Positions 41,052 through 49,234 of a DNA stretch of 56,040 nt are shown one piece after another. The notes under the pieces are model-generated. The model had not been told where the DNA came from. It did not search any database and worked only from the letters and a program-made list of their open reading frames with translations. How positions within the stretch are numbered: the stretch's first letter is position 1; every line of letters starts with the position of its first letter. This DNA comes from an uncultured Eubacteriales bacterium (GTDB lineage: Bacteria; Bacillota; Clostridia; Oscillospirales; Oscillospiraceae), in NCBI GenBank assembly GCA_902465435.1, contig CABQNH010000009.1, positions 1 through 56,040 of the forward strand. Reading direction: 5' to 3'. A program made the position numbers and the translations under genes.

Positions 41052-41194
41052 TAGCATTTTTTCTTTTCGACATTTTTCACAATTCTATCTGCGGAAATTG
41101 TTGATTTTTGCGGCGCGTGTTTGCCAAATGCGAACAAAGCGTGAGAAGGACGGCGGGAGGAGTCGGCCGCGTTCCGGTGCGGCGGGGCGGACGC

Positions 41195-41223
41195 TTGTCA
41201 ATTTGCGGTTTGTGTGCTATGAT
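41195..41223 (+). promoter_or_regulatory. Promoter of the SpoU methyltransferase gene
   Basis: TTGTCA (41195-41200), 17-base spacer with a TG extension, TATGAT (41218-41223). Confidence 0.7.
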
Positions 41224-41279
41224 AAAAAAAGAGGCGCGCCGCGGCGGCGCGCCCAATGCGTTCGAAACGAGGCGAAGCA

Positions 41280-42095
41280 ATGGCGATCCCATACTACGAA
41301 ATTACGGACTTCTCCGCACCGGAGCTGGATATCTATGCCCGGCTGACAGAGGGGCAGCTTTTGAACCGCGCCGATCCGACACAGGGGATTTTCATTGCGG
41401 AAAGTCCCATGGTGATCGAGCGCGCGCTGGCCTGCGGCTGCGAGCCGATCTCCTTTCTGCTTGAGCGGAAGCATGTCGAAGGAAAGGCACGGGCGCTGTT
41501 AACGCAATGCAGCGGGGTGCCGGTCTATGCGGCGGAGCTTCCGGTTTTGGAGCAGCTTACGGGCTTCAAGCTGACGCGCGGAATTCTCTGTGCCATGCGG
41601 CGGCCAAAGCCGCGCACGGTCGAGGAGGTTTGCCGTTCGGCACGGCGCGTTGCCGTTTTGGAGGACGTGATGAATCCGACCAACGTCGGCGCGATTTTCC
41701 GTTCGGCGGCCGCGCTCAATATGGACGCCGTGCTGCTGACGGACGCCTGCAGCGATCCGCTGTACCGGCGCGCGGTGCGCGTCAGTATGGGGACGGTTTT
41801 TCAGGTGCCGTGGGCCTATTTTGAAAAGGACGAGGATTATCTAAGTCGTCTGCATGGCATGGGCTTTCGGGCGGCCGCGATGGCGCTGCGGGAGGATTCT
41901 CTGCCGATTTACGATCCGCGCTTGACGGCGGAGAAACGGCTTGCCGTTGTGCTGGGCACGGAGGGCGACGGACTGCGGGACTGCACGATCGCCGACTGCG
42001 ATTACACGGTGCGCATTCCCATGGCGCACGGTGTGGATTCCCTGAATGTGGCGGCGGCCAGCGCCGTGGCCTTCTATCAGCTGGGAATGCGATAA
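41280..42095 (+). CDS. TrmH/SpoU-family RNA 2'-O-methyltransferase
   Basis: 271 residues from the ATG at 41280. An N-terminal substrate-binding domain (1-100) precedes the knotted SPOUT domain. The three SPOUT motifs are present: LEDVMNPTNVGAIFRSAAAL, VLGTEGDGL, and IPMAHGVDSLNVAAASAVAF. Methylates a ribose in rRNA or tRNA with SAM; the target is not deducible from the sequence. Own promoter, followed by a terminator at 42123-42175. Confidence 0.88.
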   Translation: MAIPYYEITDFSAPELDIYARLTEGQLLNRADPTQGIFIAESPMVIERALACGCEPISFLLERKHVEGKARALLTQCSGVPVYAAELPVLEQLTGFKLTRGILCAMRRPKPRTVEEVCRSARRVAVLEDVMNPTNVGAIFRSAAALNMDAVLLTDACSDPLYRRAVRVSMGTVFQVPWAYFEKDEDYLSRLHGMGFRAAAMALREDSLPIYDPRLTAEKRLAVVLGTEGDGLRDCTIADCDYTVRIPMAHGVDSLNVAAASAVAFYQLGMR

Positions 42096-42122
42096 CAAGA
42101 CGCTCCGCCGAGAGGAAAAACG

Positions 42123-42175
42123 AAAACCGGGGACTGCGCTGCAATGCACTGCGGCGCGGCTCCCGGTTTTTGCGA
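42123..42175 (+). terminator. Terminator of the SpoU methyltransferase gene
   Basis: AAAACCGGGGA (42123-42133) pairs with TCCCGGTTTT (42161-42170), with inner pairing, then TTG. Confidence 0.6.
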
Positions 42176-42189
42176 TGATAGACCTTTTG

Positions 42190-42400
42190 GCAGGCTGGGG
42201 GAACAAGGGAATTTGCGCCCGCCTAAGTACATAGGTAAGGGAGTGCGCAAGTTCCGGAGTAAGTCAAAACAATAGATTGTATCCTCGTTTTTAAACATAA
42301 TTTATAAACATAATTTATTTGAATTCTTCCTAAAAACAAAATGGATACGTTTTGCATGGGAATCGTCAGAAATGCTTTCTCGTTTTGACGGTTACGGGCT
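42190..42400 (+). repeat. Dispersed structured repeat, diverged copy R3
   Basis: Same orientation as the tandem copies. Shares gcgcccgcctaagtacatagg, agttccggagtaagtcaaaa, acaaaatggatacgtttt, and cgttttgacggttacggg. The central hairpin is weakened by mutation. Occupies most of the 400-bp gap between the SpoU and SOD genes; no ORF there. Confidence 0.65.
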
Positions 42401-42493
42401 GGATTGGTCGCCTGCGCTGCTCCGGCGGTGCGGTCTGCACCACCGGGGGGCCTTGCTTCTGTTGGGACGCGAAGCGCAGATAGGGCACCTTTC

Positions 42494-42961
42494 CTATCTG
42501 CGGCGAATGACGCCGCAGCCGATCTTTTTTCCGGCGTTTCCCGAGGGCTGTGTGGTGAAATCGTCCGGCATGGCGTGGACGATCACCGTTTTCCCGAGAA
42601 TTTCGCGCACCGTAAAGCGGCAGGTCAGGAAGGTACAGTAGGCGCTGCCTCGACATCCGAACAGCGACGGCAGATCACCTGCGTGCGCGGGATGCGCGCA
42701 GCCGCCGGGATTGTAATGTGTGCCGGCCTGCGCGAAGGGGTCGGCGTCGTTCCCGGCGCAGGCTGCGCCGGCATGGATATGAAAGGCAAAAATGTCACTT
42801 GCGCAGGCGCCCTGCGTCTGCGGCAGACCCTGCAGCTTCGCCGTGACCAGCACGCCCTGCGGCGTTTGCTCAAATTCGACCGTTCCGAACAGGTCGGGGT
42901 TTGACGGCGCGCCGTAAACGTAGGCGACGGCATAGACGGGTTCGGTTTGCATGGATTCCAT
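42494..42961 (-). CDS. Cu/Zn superoxide dismutase family protein
   Basis: 155 residues. Metal ligands of the SodC fold can all be placed: FHIH (His61, His63), THYNP (His82), HPAHAGDLP (His90, His93, Asp96), and VIVHAMPDD (His129). The C-terminal FTTQPSGNAGKKIGCGVI holds the conserved active-site Arg position in altered form (no GxR match; Lys145-Lys146 nearby). There is no signal peptide or lipobox, unlike most bacterial SodC, so it would be cytoplasmic. Ribosome site gggag. Expected activity is superoxide dismutation, but the missing Arg makes this less certain. It lies between two copies of the dispersed repeat. Confidence 0.8.
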   Translation of the reverse strand: MESMQTEPVYAVAYVYGAPSNPDLFGTVEFEQTPQGVLVTAKLQGLPQTQGACASDIFAFHIHAGAACAGNDADPFAQAGTHYNPGGCAHPAHAGDLPSLFGCRGSAYCTFLTCRFTVREILGKTVIVHAMPDDFTTQPSGNAGKKIGCGVIRRR

Positions 42962-42974
42962 AAAAAATCATCTC

Positions 42975-43572
42975 CCACGCAGTCTATGCTGCGTGGGAGA
43001 GCGGCGTGTCAAAAAACTTTTGACACACGCCGGCAGGCTATCAAGAAAGTCCGAAATACGAGAAACTCGCGCCCGTAGGCGTACATAGGTACGGTAGGGC
43101 GCGAGTTCCGAAGTAAGTCAAAACAATGAATAGAATCCACTTTTGGATCGTATTTATTTAGATTTTACCAAAAACAGAATGGATCCGTTTCCCGTGGAAT
43201 TCGTCAGAATATTTCCCCGTTTTGACGGTTGCGGGCTTTATTGACAGTCTGGTCTTCCACGCAGTCTATGCTGCGTGGGAGAGCGGCGTGTCAAAAAACT
43301 TTTGACACACGCCGGCAGGCTATCAAGAAAGTCCGAAATACGAGAAACTCGCGCCCGTAGGCGTACATAGGTACGGTAGGGCGCGAGTTCCGAAGTAAGT
43401 CAAAACAATGAATAGAATCCACTTTTGGATCGTATTTATTTAGATTTTACCAAAAACAGAATGGATCCGTTTCCCGTGGAATTCGTCAGAATATTTCCCC
43501 GTTTTGACGGTTGCGGGCTTTATTGACAGTCTGGTCTTCCACGCAGTCTATGCTGCGTGGGAGAGCGGCGTG
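42975..43572 (+). repeat. Perfect 282-bp tandem repeat (two full units plus part of a third)
   Basis: Unit 1 at 42979-43260 and unit 2 at 43261-43542 are identical as read; a third unit stops at 43572. Each unit has a hairpin (CCACGCAG/CTGCGTGG), the palindrome TGTCAAAAAACTTTTGACA, a long stem AACTCGCGCCC/GGGCGCGAGTT, and an AT-rich segment ending cgttttgacggttgcgggc. It fills the gap between the SOD and ABC exporter genes. No coding potential. Confidence 0.9.
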
Positions 43573-43588
43573 CGGGATTGGTTGGAAA

Positions 43589-45334
43589 TTATTGCAGCTC
43601 CTGCGTCCGGCAGAGCGCCGCATAAGCGCCGTTTTGCCTGAGCAGCGCCTCGTGGCTGCCCTGCTCCTGGATGCGTCCGTCCGAGATGACCAGAATGCGG
43701 TCGGCGCTGCGCACGGTCGAGAGTCTGTGCGCAATGACGAGCGTGGTTCTTCCCCTGGCCAGCTCGTCGAAGGCGCGCTGGATCTTCGCCTCCGTAATGC
43801 TGTCGAGCGCAGAGGTCGCCTCGTCCAGAATCAGAATCGGCGGGTTTTTGAGGAAAATGCGCGCAATGGAAATGCGCTGCTTCTGTCCGCCGGAAAGCAG
43901 CGTGCCGCGCTCACCGACATAGGTGTGAAGGCCGTCCGGCATTTGCAGGATGTCATCGTAGATCTCGGCGCGTCGGGCGGCCTCAATGACCTCCTGCTCC
44001 GTTGCGTCGGGCTTTCCGTAGCGGATGTTTTCCAGAATGGTATCGGCGAACAGGAACACGTCCTGCTGCACGATGCCGATGCTCCGGCGCAGCGAATCCT
44101 GCGTGACCGAACGGACGTCCTTGCCGTCAATGCGGATCGCGCCCTGCGTCACGTCGTAAAAGCGGGGGATCAGCTGGCAGAGCGTTGTCTTGCCGCCGCC
44201 GGAGGCGCCGACGATCGCGAGCGTCTGCCCGGCCGGGACATGGAGCGTGACGTCGTGCAGCACGCCGACCTCCTCGCCGTAGGAGAAGCTTACATGGTCT
44301 GCGTCGATCTCGCCGCGTACCTGTGAGAGCACCTGCGCGTCGGGCGCGTCCTGCATGGTCGGCTCGGTGCGCATAAGGTCTGCAAAACGGCCAAGTCCGG
44401 CAAAGCCGTTCGAGAACAGCTCGGCAAAGTTGGCAAGCTTGCGGATGGGGTTGATAAAGGTAGAGATATAGAGGCTGAAGGTGATGAGGTCTACGCTGTC
44501 CATCTGATTTTCCATCATAAGCCAGCCGCCGACGGCGATGACCGAAACGGACAAAATGCACATGAAAAATTCGATCAGCGCATTAAAGCGTCCCATGGCC
44601 TTGTGAAACAGCCGCTTGGAGGTTCGGAACTCATTGTTGGAGCGGTCAAACTTTGCCCGCTCCACGGCCTCATTGGCAAAGGCCTTCGCCGTGCGCATCC
44701 CGGACAGGGACGATTCGATCTCCGCGTTAATGGCCGCCGTCTTCTGCTTGACGCCGACGGAGGCGCGGCGCATGGCCTTGCGCTGCATAACGACCAGCAC
44801 GGTGAACACCGGAATAATGATCGCCACGACCAGCGCCAGCCGCCACTCCACCGTGAACATTACGCAGAGCGCGCCGACAATGGTCAAGATGGAAATGAAC
44901 AGATCCTCCGGCCCGTGGTGGGCAAGCTCCGTGACCTCGAACAGATCCGTCGTAATGCGGCTCATTAAAAGGCCGGTACGGTTCTCGTCAAAGAAATCAC
45001 AACCCATTTCCTGAATATGATAAAACAGGTCGCGCCGGATATCCGCTTCGACGCGGATGCCGAAGGTGTGCCCCCAATAGCTGATAATATAATAGAGACA
45101 CGAGCGAAGGACATAGGCGGCGACGACAATGGCCATCAGCGTGAAGAAGGCGTGAAAGGCATTGTGCGGCAGCAGCTCGTAGAGCGCATAGCGCGAAATG
45201 AGCGGGTAGGCGAGATCGATGAGCGCGACCACAAAGGCGCAGCCGATATCCAGAAAGAACAGCCTGCGGTGCGGCTTGAAGTAGTGCAGGAAAATCCGCA
45301 GGGTGGAGCGGCGCTGGTATTCTTGTGTCGTCAT
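43589..45334 (-). CDS. ABC exporter, fused membrane and ATPase domains
   Basis: 581 residues from the ATG at 45334, after gaggagg. The stop of the MATE gene overlaps this start (ATGA), so the upstream extension is not coding. Six transmembrane helices in residues 15-305, then an ATPase domain with Walker A IVGASGGGKTTLCQL (near 370), the signature LLSGGQKQRISIARI (near 475), and Walker B ILILDEATSALD. This is a half-size type IV (MsbA/MdlB-like) exporter that would act as a homodimer to extrude a lipid, peptide or drug. Pairing with MATE suggests an export or resistance role. Confidence 0.9.
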   Translation of the reverse strand: MTTQEYQRRSTLRIFLHYFKPHRRLFFLDIGCAFVVALIDLAYPLISRYALYELLPHNAFHAFFTLMAIVVAAYVLRSCLYYIISYWGHTFGIRVEADIRRDLFYHIQEMGCDFFDENRTGLLMSRITTDLFEVTELAHHGPEDLFISILTIVGALCVMFTVEWRLALVVAIIIPVFTVLVVMQRKAMRRASVGVKQKTAAINAEIESSLSGMRTAKAFANEAVERAKFDRSNNEFRTSKRLFHKAMGRFNALIEFFMCILSVSVIAVGGWLMMENQMDSVDLITFSLYISTFINPIRKLANFAELFSNGFAGLGRFADLMRTEPTMQDAPDAQVLSQVRGEIDADHVSFSYGEEVGVLHDVTLHVPAGQTLAIVGASGGGKTTLCQLIPRFYDVTQGAIRIDGKDVRSVTQDSLRRSIGIVQQDVFLFADTILENIRYGKPDATEQEVIEAARRAEIYDDILQMPDGLHTYVGERGTLLSGGQKQRISIARIFLKNPPILILDEATSALDSITEAKIQRAFDELARGRTTLVIAHRLSTVRSADRILVISDGRIQEQGSHEALLRQNGAYAALCRTQELQ

Positions 45335-46728
45335 ACCGCGACCTCCTCCTTCGTCACGATGTTCTTCACCCAGCTTCCGCGCCGGATGAGCAGGAAGCCG
45401 ACGACGCATTTGCCGAATTCGGTCAGCTGCGCGCAAAGGTAAAGAAGGGTGATGGGCATGGCGGTGTAGCGGCTGATGAGGTAAATGACGGGTACGGCGA
45501 AAACGCACATATAAAAGCTGTCAAAAAAGAAGGTGATGAGCGTTTTGCCGCCGGAGCGGATGGTGAAGTAGGCCGCATTGGAAAAGGCGTGCAGCGGCAT
45601 ACAGCAGGCGATGATAACCATCATCTGCGCCGCGAGATGACGAATTTCCGGACTGGTGTTATAGGCCAGCGGGAACAGCGGCGACAGCGCCGCCATGACG
45701 GCGCCGATGCCGAGGCAGATCGTAACGGAGAAGGCAATCAGCTTGCGATCCCAGTCGCGCGCCTCCTCCAGCTCGCCGGCTCCGAGCTTCTGGCCGATGA
45801 TGATGCCGACTGCGTTGCCCATGGCGAGGAAGGCGACGTTGAACACGTTGCCGACGGTGCTTGCAATGTTTGCGGCGGAAATGACGTTATAGCCCCGGAT
45901 GGAATAGCACTGCATGAGCATGGCCATGCCGCCCGCCCAAAGCGTCTCGTTGATCAGGAGCGGAAGCCCCTTGCGCGAAATCTGCGCGAAGAGCTTGCGC
46001 GGAATGGCGAAGGAGCGGTAGACGCCGCGAATGAAAAGGTTGCGCTCCGCATGGCGGTGCGTCCACCAGATGACGATCCCGGCCTCGGCAAAGCGAGCCA
46101 GATCGGTTGCGATCGCCGCGCCGACCACGCCGAGCTTCGGTGCGCCGAAGCTTCCGAAGATCAGAAGATAATTGAAAACAAAGTTGACCAGCACGGAGAT
46201 GATTCCGGCCTTCATGGGGAGCATGGTTTCGCCGGTTTCCCGCAGCGTGCCGGAATAGCACTGCACAAGGGCGAACGGCACAAGGCCGACAAGCATGACC
46301 CGAAGGTACTGCCGGGCAAAGGAGAGACTGGCGGCGATTTCCTCCGGCGTGCCCTCGCCGCGCAGGTAAAGGCAGATGAGCGGCTCGCCGAAGCCGAGGA
46401 AAACGGCGATGCCTACGGCGCAGAGCGAAAGGCAGATCAGAATCTTATAGCGGAAGGTGCAGCGAAGCCCCTCATGGTCGCCCTTGCCATAGAACTGCGC
46501 GCCGAAAATGCCCGCGCCGGAGACGGCACCGAAGATGCAGAGGTTAAAGACGAAAATCAATTGGTTGACGATGGCGACGCCGGTCATTTCCTCCGTGCCG
46601 ACGCGGCCGACCATAATGTTGTCCAGCATACTGACAAAGTTCGTGATGCCGTTTTGCACCATGATCGGCACGGCGACCAGCAGCGCCATTCTGTAAAATT
46701 CTTTTGTTCCGATATATTTGCGAAGCAT
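45331..46728 (-). CDS. MATE-family efflux transporter
   Basis: 465 residues with about 12 transmembrane segments in two six-helix halves. The start MLRKYIGTKEFYRMALLVAVPIMVQNGITNFVSMLDNIMVGRVG is a typical MATE N-terminus, and the second half has VAFLAMGNAVGIIIGQKLGAG. MATE proteins export cationic drugs or metabolites using Na+ or H+. Coupled to the ABC exporter gene by a four-base overlap. Confidence 0.88.
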   Translation of the reverse strand: MLRKYIGTKEFYRMALLVAVPIMVQNGITNFVSMLDNIMVGRVGTEEMTGVAIVNQLIFVFNLCIFGAVSGAGIFGAQFYGKGDHEGLRCTFRYKILICLSLCAVGIAVFLGFGEPLICLYLRGEGTPEEIAASLSFARQYLRVMLVGLVPFALVQCYSGTLRETGETMLPMKAGIISVLVNFVFNYLLIFGSFGAPKLGVVGAAIATDLARFAEAGIVIWWTHRHAERNLFIRGVYRSFAIPRKLFAQISRKGLPLLINETLWAGGMAMLMQCYSIRGYNVISAANIASTVGNVFNVAFLAMGNAVGIIIGQKLGAGELEEARDWDRKLIAFSVTICLGIGAVMAALSPLFPLAYNTSPEIRHLAAQMMVIIACCMPLHAFSNAAYFTIRSGGKTLITFFFDSFYMCVFAVPVIYLISRYTAMPITLLYLCAQLTEFGKCVVGFLLIRRGSWVKNIVTKEEVAV

Positions 46729-46816
46729 AGCAATTTTCCGGCGGCAGACCCCGCCGGCTCCTGTTCTGATTCTGAGATTTTAAGGAAGATAAGACTTGGA
46801 AATATCCCCGGGACGC

Positions 46817-48265
46817 TTACAGCCGCTTCAATACGGCCAGAAGGTAATCCCAGGTCCGCTTTGCGGAGGCGATATCCAGCTTTTCTCGCGTCGTGTGAAT
46901 GTCGTGCATATTAGGGCCGAAGGACACGGCGTCAAGCCCCGGCAGCTTGCCGGAGAGAATACCGCATTCCAGACCGGCGTGGATGGCCTCCACGGTCGGT
47001 TTTTTGCCGTAAAGCTCCTCAAAAACGGAGATCATCGTGTCGCGCAGGACAGAATCCTGCCGGTATTCCCATGCGGGATAAGCGCCGGATTCGGAATAGA
47101 CTGCACCGTGCTGCGCGGCAATGCGCTGCAGCTCGGCAATGAGCGCGGTCTTTTCCTCATTGACGGAGCTGCGTACGGAGAAGGTGGCGCTCAGCTGCTG
47201 CGCGTCCATGCGGACGATGCCCATATTGAGCGAGGTCTGCACCAGACCGGGAATGTCCTTCGACATGGCCTGCACGCCGTTCGGCAGGGCGGCAAGAAGC
47301 GAGACGGCGTTCCGGCTGGCCTCTTCGCGCAGCGCGTCGGCATGCAGTGCGACTGTTTTTTCGGCGGTGATCTCCAGACCCGCTTCCACCATCCAGCCCT
47401 TTTCAAGCAACGCGCTCCGCGCGGACAGAAGGGCAGCCTCAAAGAGGCGCGTTTCCTCCGGGGCGACCAGAACCGCCGCCTCGGCGCTTCTGGCAATGGC
47501 GTTATCCTTGCCGCCGCCCTGTATGGAAATCAGACAAAGCGGCGCGGCGAAGCAGAGCGAATCGAGCAGCCTGGCGAGCATGACATTCGCGTTCAGACGG
47601 CCGGCATTGATCTCCGTGCCGCTGTGTCCGCCCTGAAGGCCGCAGACGCGCAGCGTGTAGCCGACGCCCTCGGCCGCCTCCGGGCAAATGGGGAGACGAA
47701 TCTCGCTCGTTGCGCCGCCGGCGCAGCTCACAGTCAGGATCCCCTCGTCCTCCGAGTCGATGTTGAGCAGACGCCGCCCCTGCACGTCGGAAAGATCCAT
47801 GGCGGCAGCGCCCAGCATACCGATCTCCTCGTCCACCGTGAGAATCACCTCGAGCGGCGGGTGCGGAATGCTGTCGTCATCCAGAAGCGCAAGCGCATAA
47901 GCGACGGCGATGCCGTCGTCGCCGCCCAGCGTCGTGCCCTCGGCAAAGATAAAGTCGCCGTCGCGGCGAAGGCGCAGCGCGTCCTTCTCAAAATCCAGAT
48001 CGCAGTCCGGCTCCTTCTCACAGACCATATCAAGATGTCCCTGCACGATCACGCCGGGATGCGTTTCGTAGCCGACGCTTGCCGGCTTGCGGATAAGAAC
48101 GTTATGAAAGCTGTCCTGCCGACAGAAAAGCTTCCGCTCCCGGGCAAATGCGGCGCAGTAGTCGCTGATTGCCTTGGTGTTGCGCGAGCCGTGCGGAATT
48201 TTCGTCAGCTCTTCAAAATAGTGAAGCACAAGCTTCGGCTCCAAGCCCTTTAACACATTTTCCAT
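46817..48265 (-). CDS. pepD: Aminoacyl-histidine dipeptidase (PepD)
   Basis: 482 residues. Zinc metallopeptidase of the M20 family that cleaves Xaa-His and other dipeptides in the cytoplasm. Metal and catalytic motifs: VQGHLDMVCEK (His and Asp near 80), TLGGDDGIAVAYALA (bridging Asp near 118), TVDEEIGMLGA (catalytic Glu), and NIDSEDEG. The lid domain (about 200-385) lies between the two catalytic parts. Length matches the family. It has its own promoter. Confidence 0.93.
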   Translation of the reverse strand: MENVLKGLEPKLVLHYFEELTKIPHGSRNTKAISDYCAAFARERKLFCRQDSFHNVLIRKPASVGYETHPGVIVQGHLDMVCEKEPDCDLDFEKDALRLRRDGDFIFAEGTTLGGDDGIAVAYALALLDDDSIPHPPLEVILTVDEEIGMLGAAAMDLSDVQGRRLLNIDSEDEGILTVSCAGGATSEIRLPICPEAAEGVGYTLRVCGLQGGHSGTEINAGRLNANVMLARLLDSLCFAAPLCLISIQGGGKDNAIARSAEAAVLVAPEETRLFEAALLSARSALLEKGWMVEAGLEITAEKTVALHADALREEASRNAVSLLAALPNGVQAMSKDIPGLVQTSLNMGIVRMDAQQLSATFSVRSSVNEEKTALIAELQRIAAQHGAVYSESGAYPAWEYRQDSVLRDTMISVFEELYGKKPTVEAIHAGLECGILSGKLPGLDAVSFGPNMHDIHTTREKLDIASAKRTWDYLLAVLKRL

Positions 48266-48327
48266 GTTTTCTGCCTCCTGCGATCATTTTTAACGGATTT
48301 TCATTGACTTTTAAATCTAATTTAATA

Positions 48328-48356
48328 ATTATAGCATGATTTGCGCGGGTTGTCTA
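48328..48356 (-). promoter_or_regulatory. Promoter of pepD
   Basis: On the minus strand TAGACA (48356-48351), 17-base spacer ending TGC, perfect TATAAT (48333-48328). Confidence 0.75.
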
Positions 48357-48415
48357 ATGCAAATTCCGACTTTTCGTGCATTCTAACAAAAAAGAGAGTT
48401 CAAGGGGAGAAATCC

Positions 48416-48443
48416 TTGCATTTTCATAAATTCTGGCTATAAT
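48416..48443 (+). promoter_or_regulatory. Promoter of the ATP synthase operon
   Basis: TTGCAT (48416-48421), 16-base spacer, perfect TATAAT (48438-48443). Predicted start near 48450. Confidence 0.75.
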
Positions 48444-48446
48444 AAA

Positions 48447-48501
48447 GCGTGAATACGCCAGCGCGTCAAAACCTGTTTTGACAGTCTGCGCGTGAATACG
48501 C
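48447..48501 (+). promoter_or_regulatory. Symmetric hairpin cluster in the atp operon leader
   Basis: Two copies of gcgtgaatacgc (48447-48458 and 48490-48501), each able to form a small GCGT/ACGC hairpin, flank a perfect inverted repeat GTCAAAAC-CT-GTTTTGAC (48465-48482). The cluster starts at the predicted transcription start, so it could be an operator or an RNA element. Confidence 0.5.
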
Positions 48502-48536
48502 GGTCATAATTGCCAAATACGTTTGGAGGAAGCGCC

Positions 48537-48815
48537 GTGAATTCTATGGCAAAAGCAATCCGCTCCCTTGTCCTCATTACGCAGGTCGGCCTGTCCGTGG
48601 TCAGTCCGCTCGTCCTTTTTACGCTGCTTGCCGTATGGCTGCGGGGGAAAACGGGCTGCGGCATCTGGATGGTGCTGGTGGGGATCGGCCTTGGCTTTCT
48701 CGGCGCGCTCGGCGGACTGAGAAGCGCCTGCCGGCTGCTTCGCCGCCTGCCGTGGGAAAAGGCGGAATCCGCAGAAAAACCGAAAAAGCGAACGAATTTT
48801 ACCGATCATGTCTGA
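48537..48815 (+). CDS. atpZ: AtpZ/AtpI-like small membrane protein
   Basis: 92 residues from the GTG at 48537, six bases after ggagga; an ATG three codons later is too far from the site. Two transmembrane helices (about residues 12-35 and 40-62) separated by a short WLRGKTGCG loop, then a basic C-terminus. Matches the AtpZ type (two-helix F0F1-assembly gene product) that precedes atpI in Firmicute ATP synthase operons and may take part in ion or Mg2+ handling. First gene of the operon. Confidence 0.75.
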   Translation: MNSMAKAIRSLVLITQVGLSVVSPLVLFTLLAVWLRGKTGCGIWMVLVGIGLGFLGALGGLRSACRLLRRLPWEKAESAEKPKKRTNFTDHV

Positions 48816-48835
48816 GCTGGGAGGTTCCTGTTATC

Positions 48836-49222
48836 ATGCGCAAGGAGACATCGATTGCAAAAGAGATCCTGATCGTTGGGATCGGGGTTGCCGTTCTGAC
48901 GGCGGCGATGCTGGGCGTTTTCGCGCTGCTCGGCCGCTTTGACGGAAGCGTTTTACTGGGCGGCCTGGTCGGCGCGGCACTGTCCTTTCTGCATTTTCTG
49001 CTGCTGGTCGGCAGCGTACAGCTTGCCGCCGATAAGGCGGAAAAGCAGGACGTGAACGGCGGGAAAACCGTGCTTACGCTCTCGCGCACGCTGCGGTATG
49101 TGCTGCTGTTCGGCGTTTTGGTGCTGTGCGCGCTGACGAAGGTGTTCCACCCGCTGGCGCTGGTACTGCCGGTTCTGTTTGTGCAGCCGGTTCTGATGCT
49201 TGGCGAGCTATTTCGAAAGTAA
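48836..49222 (+). CDS. atpI: ATP synthase subunit I
   Basis: 128 residues from the ATG at 48836, after gggagg; the upstream extension of the frame is not coding. Four transmembrane segments (about 10-30, 38-62, 78-98 and 102-122) with the charged loop ADKAEKQDVNGGK. AtpI assists assembly of the c ring. Its place between atpZ and atpB is standard. Confidence 0.82.
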   Translation: MRKETSIAKEILIVGIGVAVLTAAMLGVFALLGRFDGSVLLGGLVGAALSFLHFLLLVGSVQLAADKAEKQDVNGGKTVLTLSRTLRYVLLFGVLVLCALTKVFHPLALVLPVLFVQPVLMLGELFRK

Positions 49223-49234
49223 GGTGAGTATCCT

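Noticed and set aside
38335..41346. Plus-strand open frame of 1003 codons across oadA and pckA
   Set aside because: Runs antisense to two well-identified genes and through their intergenic hairpin and promoter; no family features.
42975..43572. Tandem repeat considered as a CRISPR array
   Set aside because: Units are 282 bp and contiguous, with no short repeat/unique spacer alternation and no cas genes nearby.
46796..48253. Plus-strand frame of 485 codons opposite pepD
   Set aside because: Antisense shadow of a complete, motif-verified dipeptidase gene.
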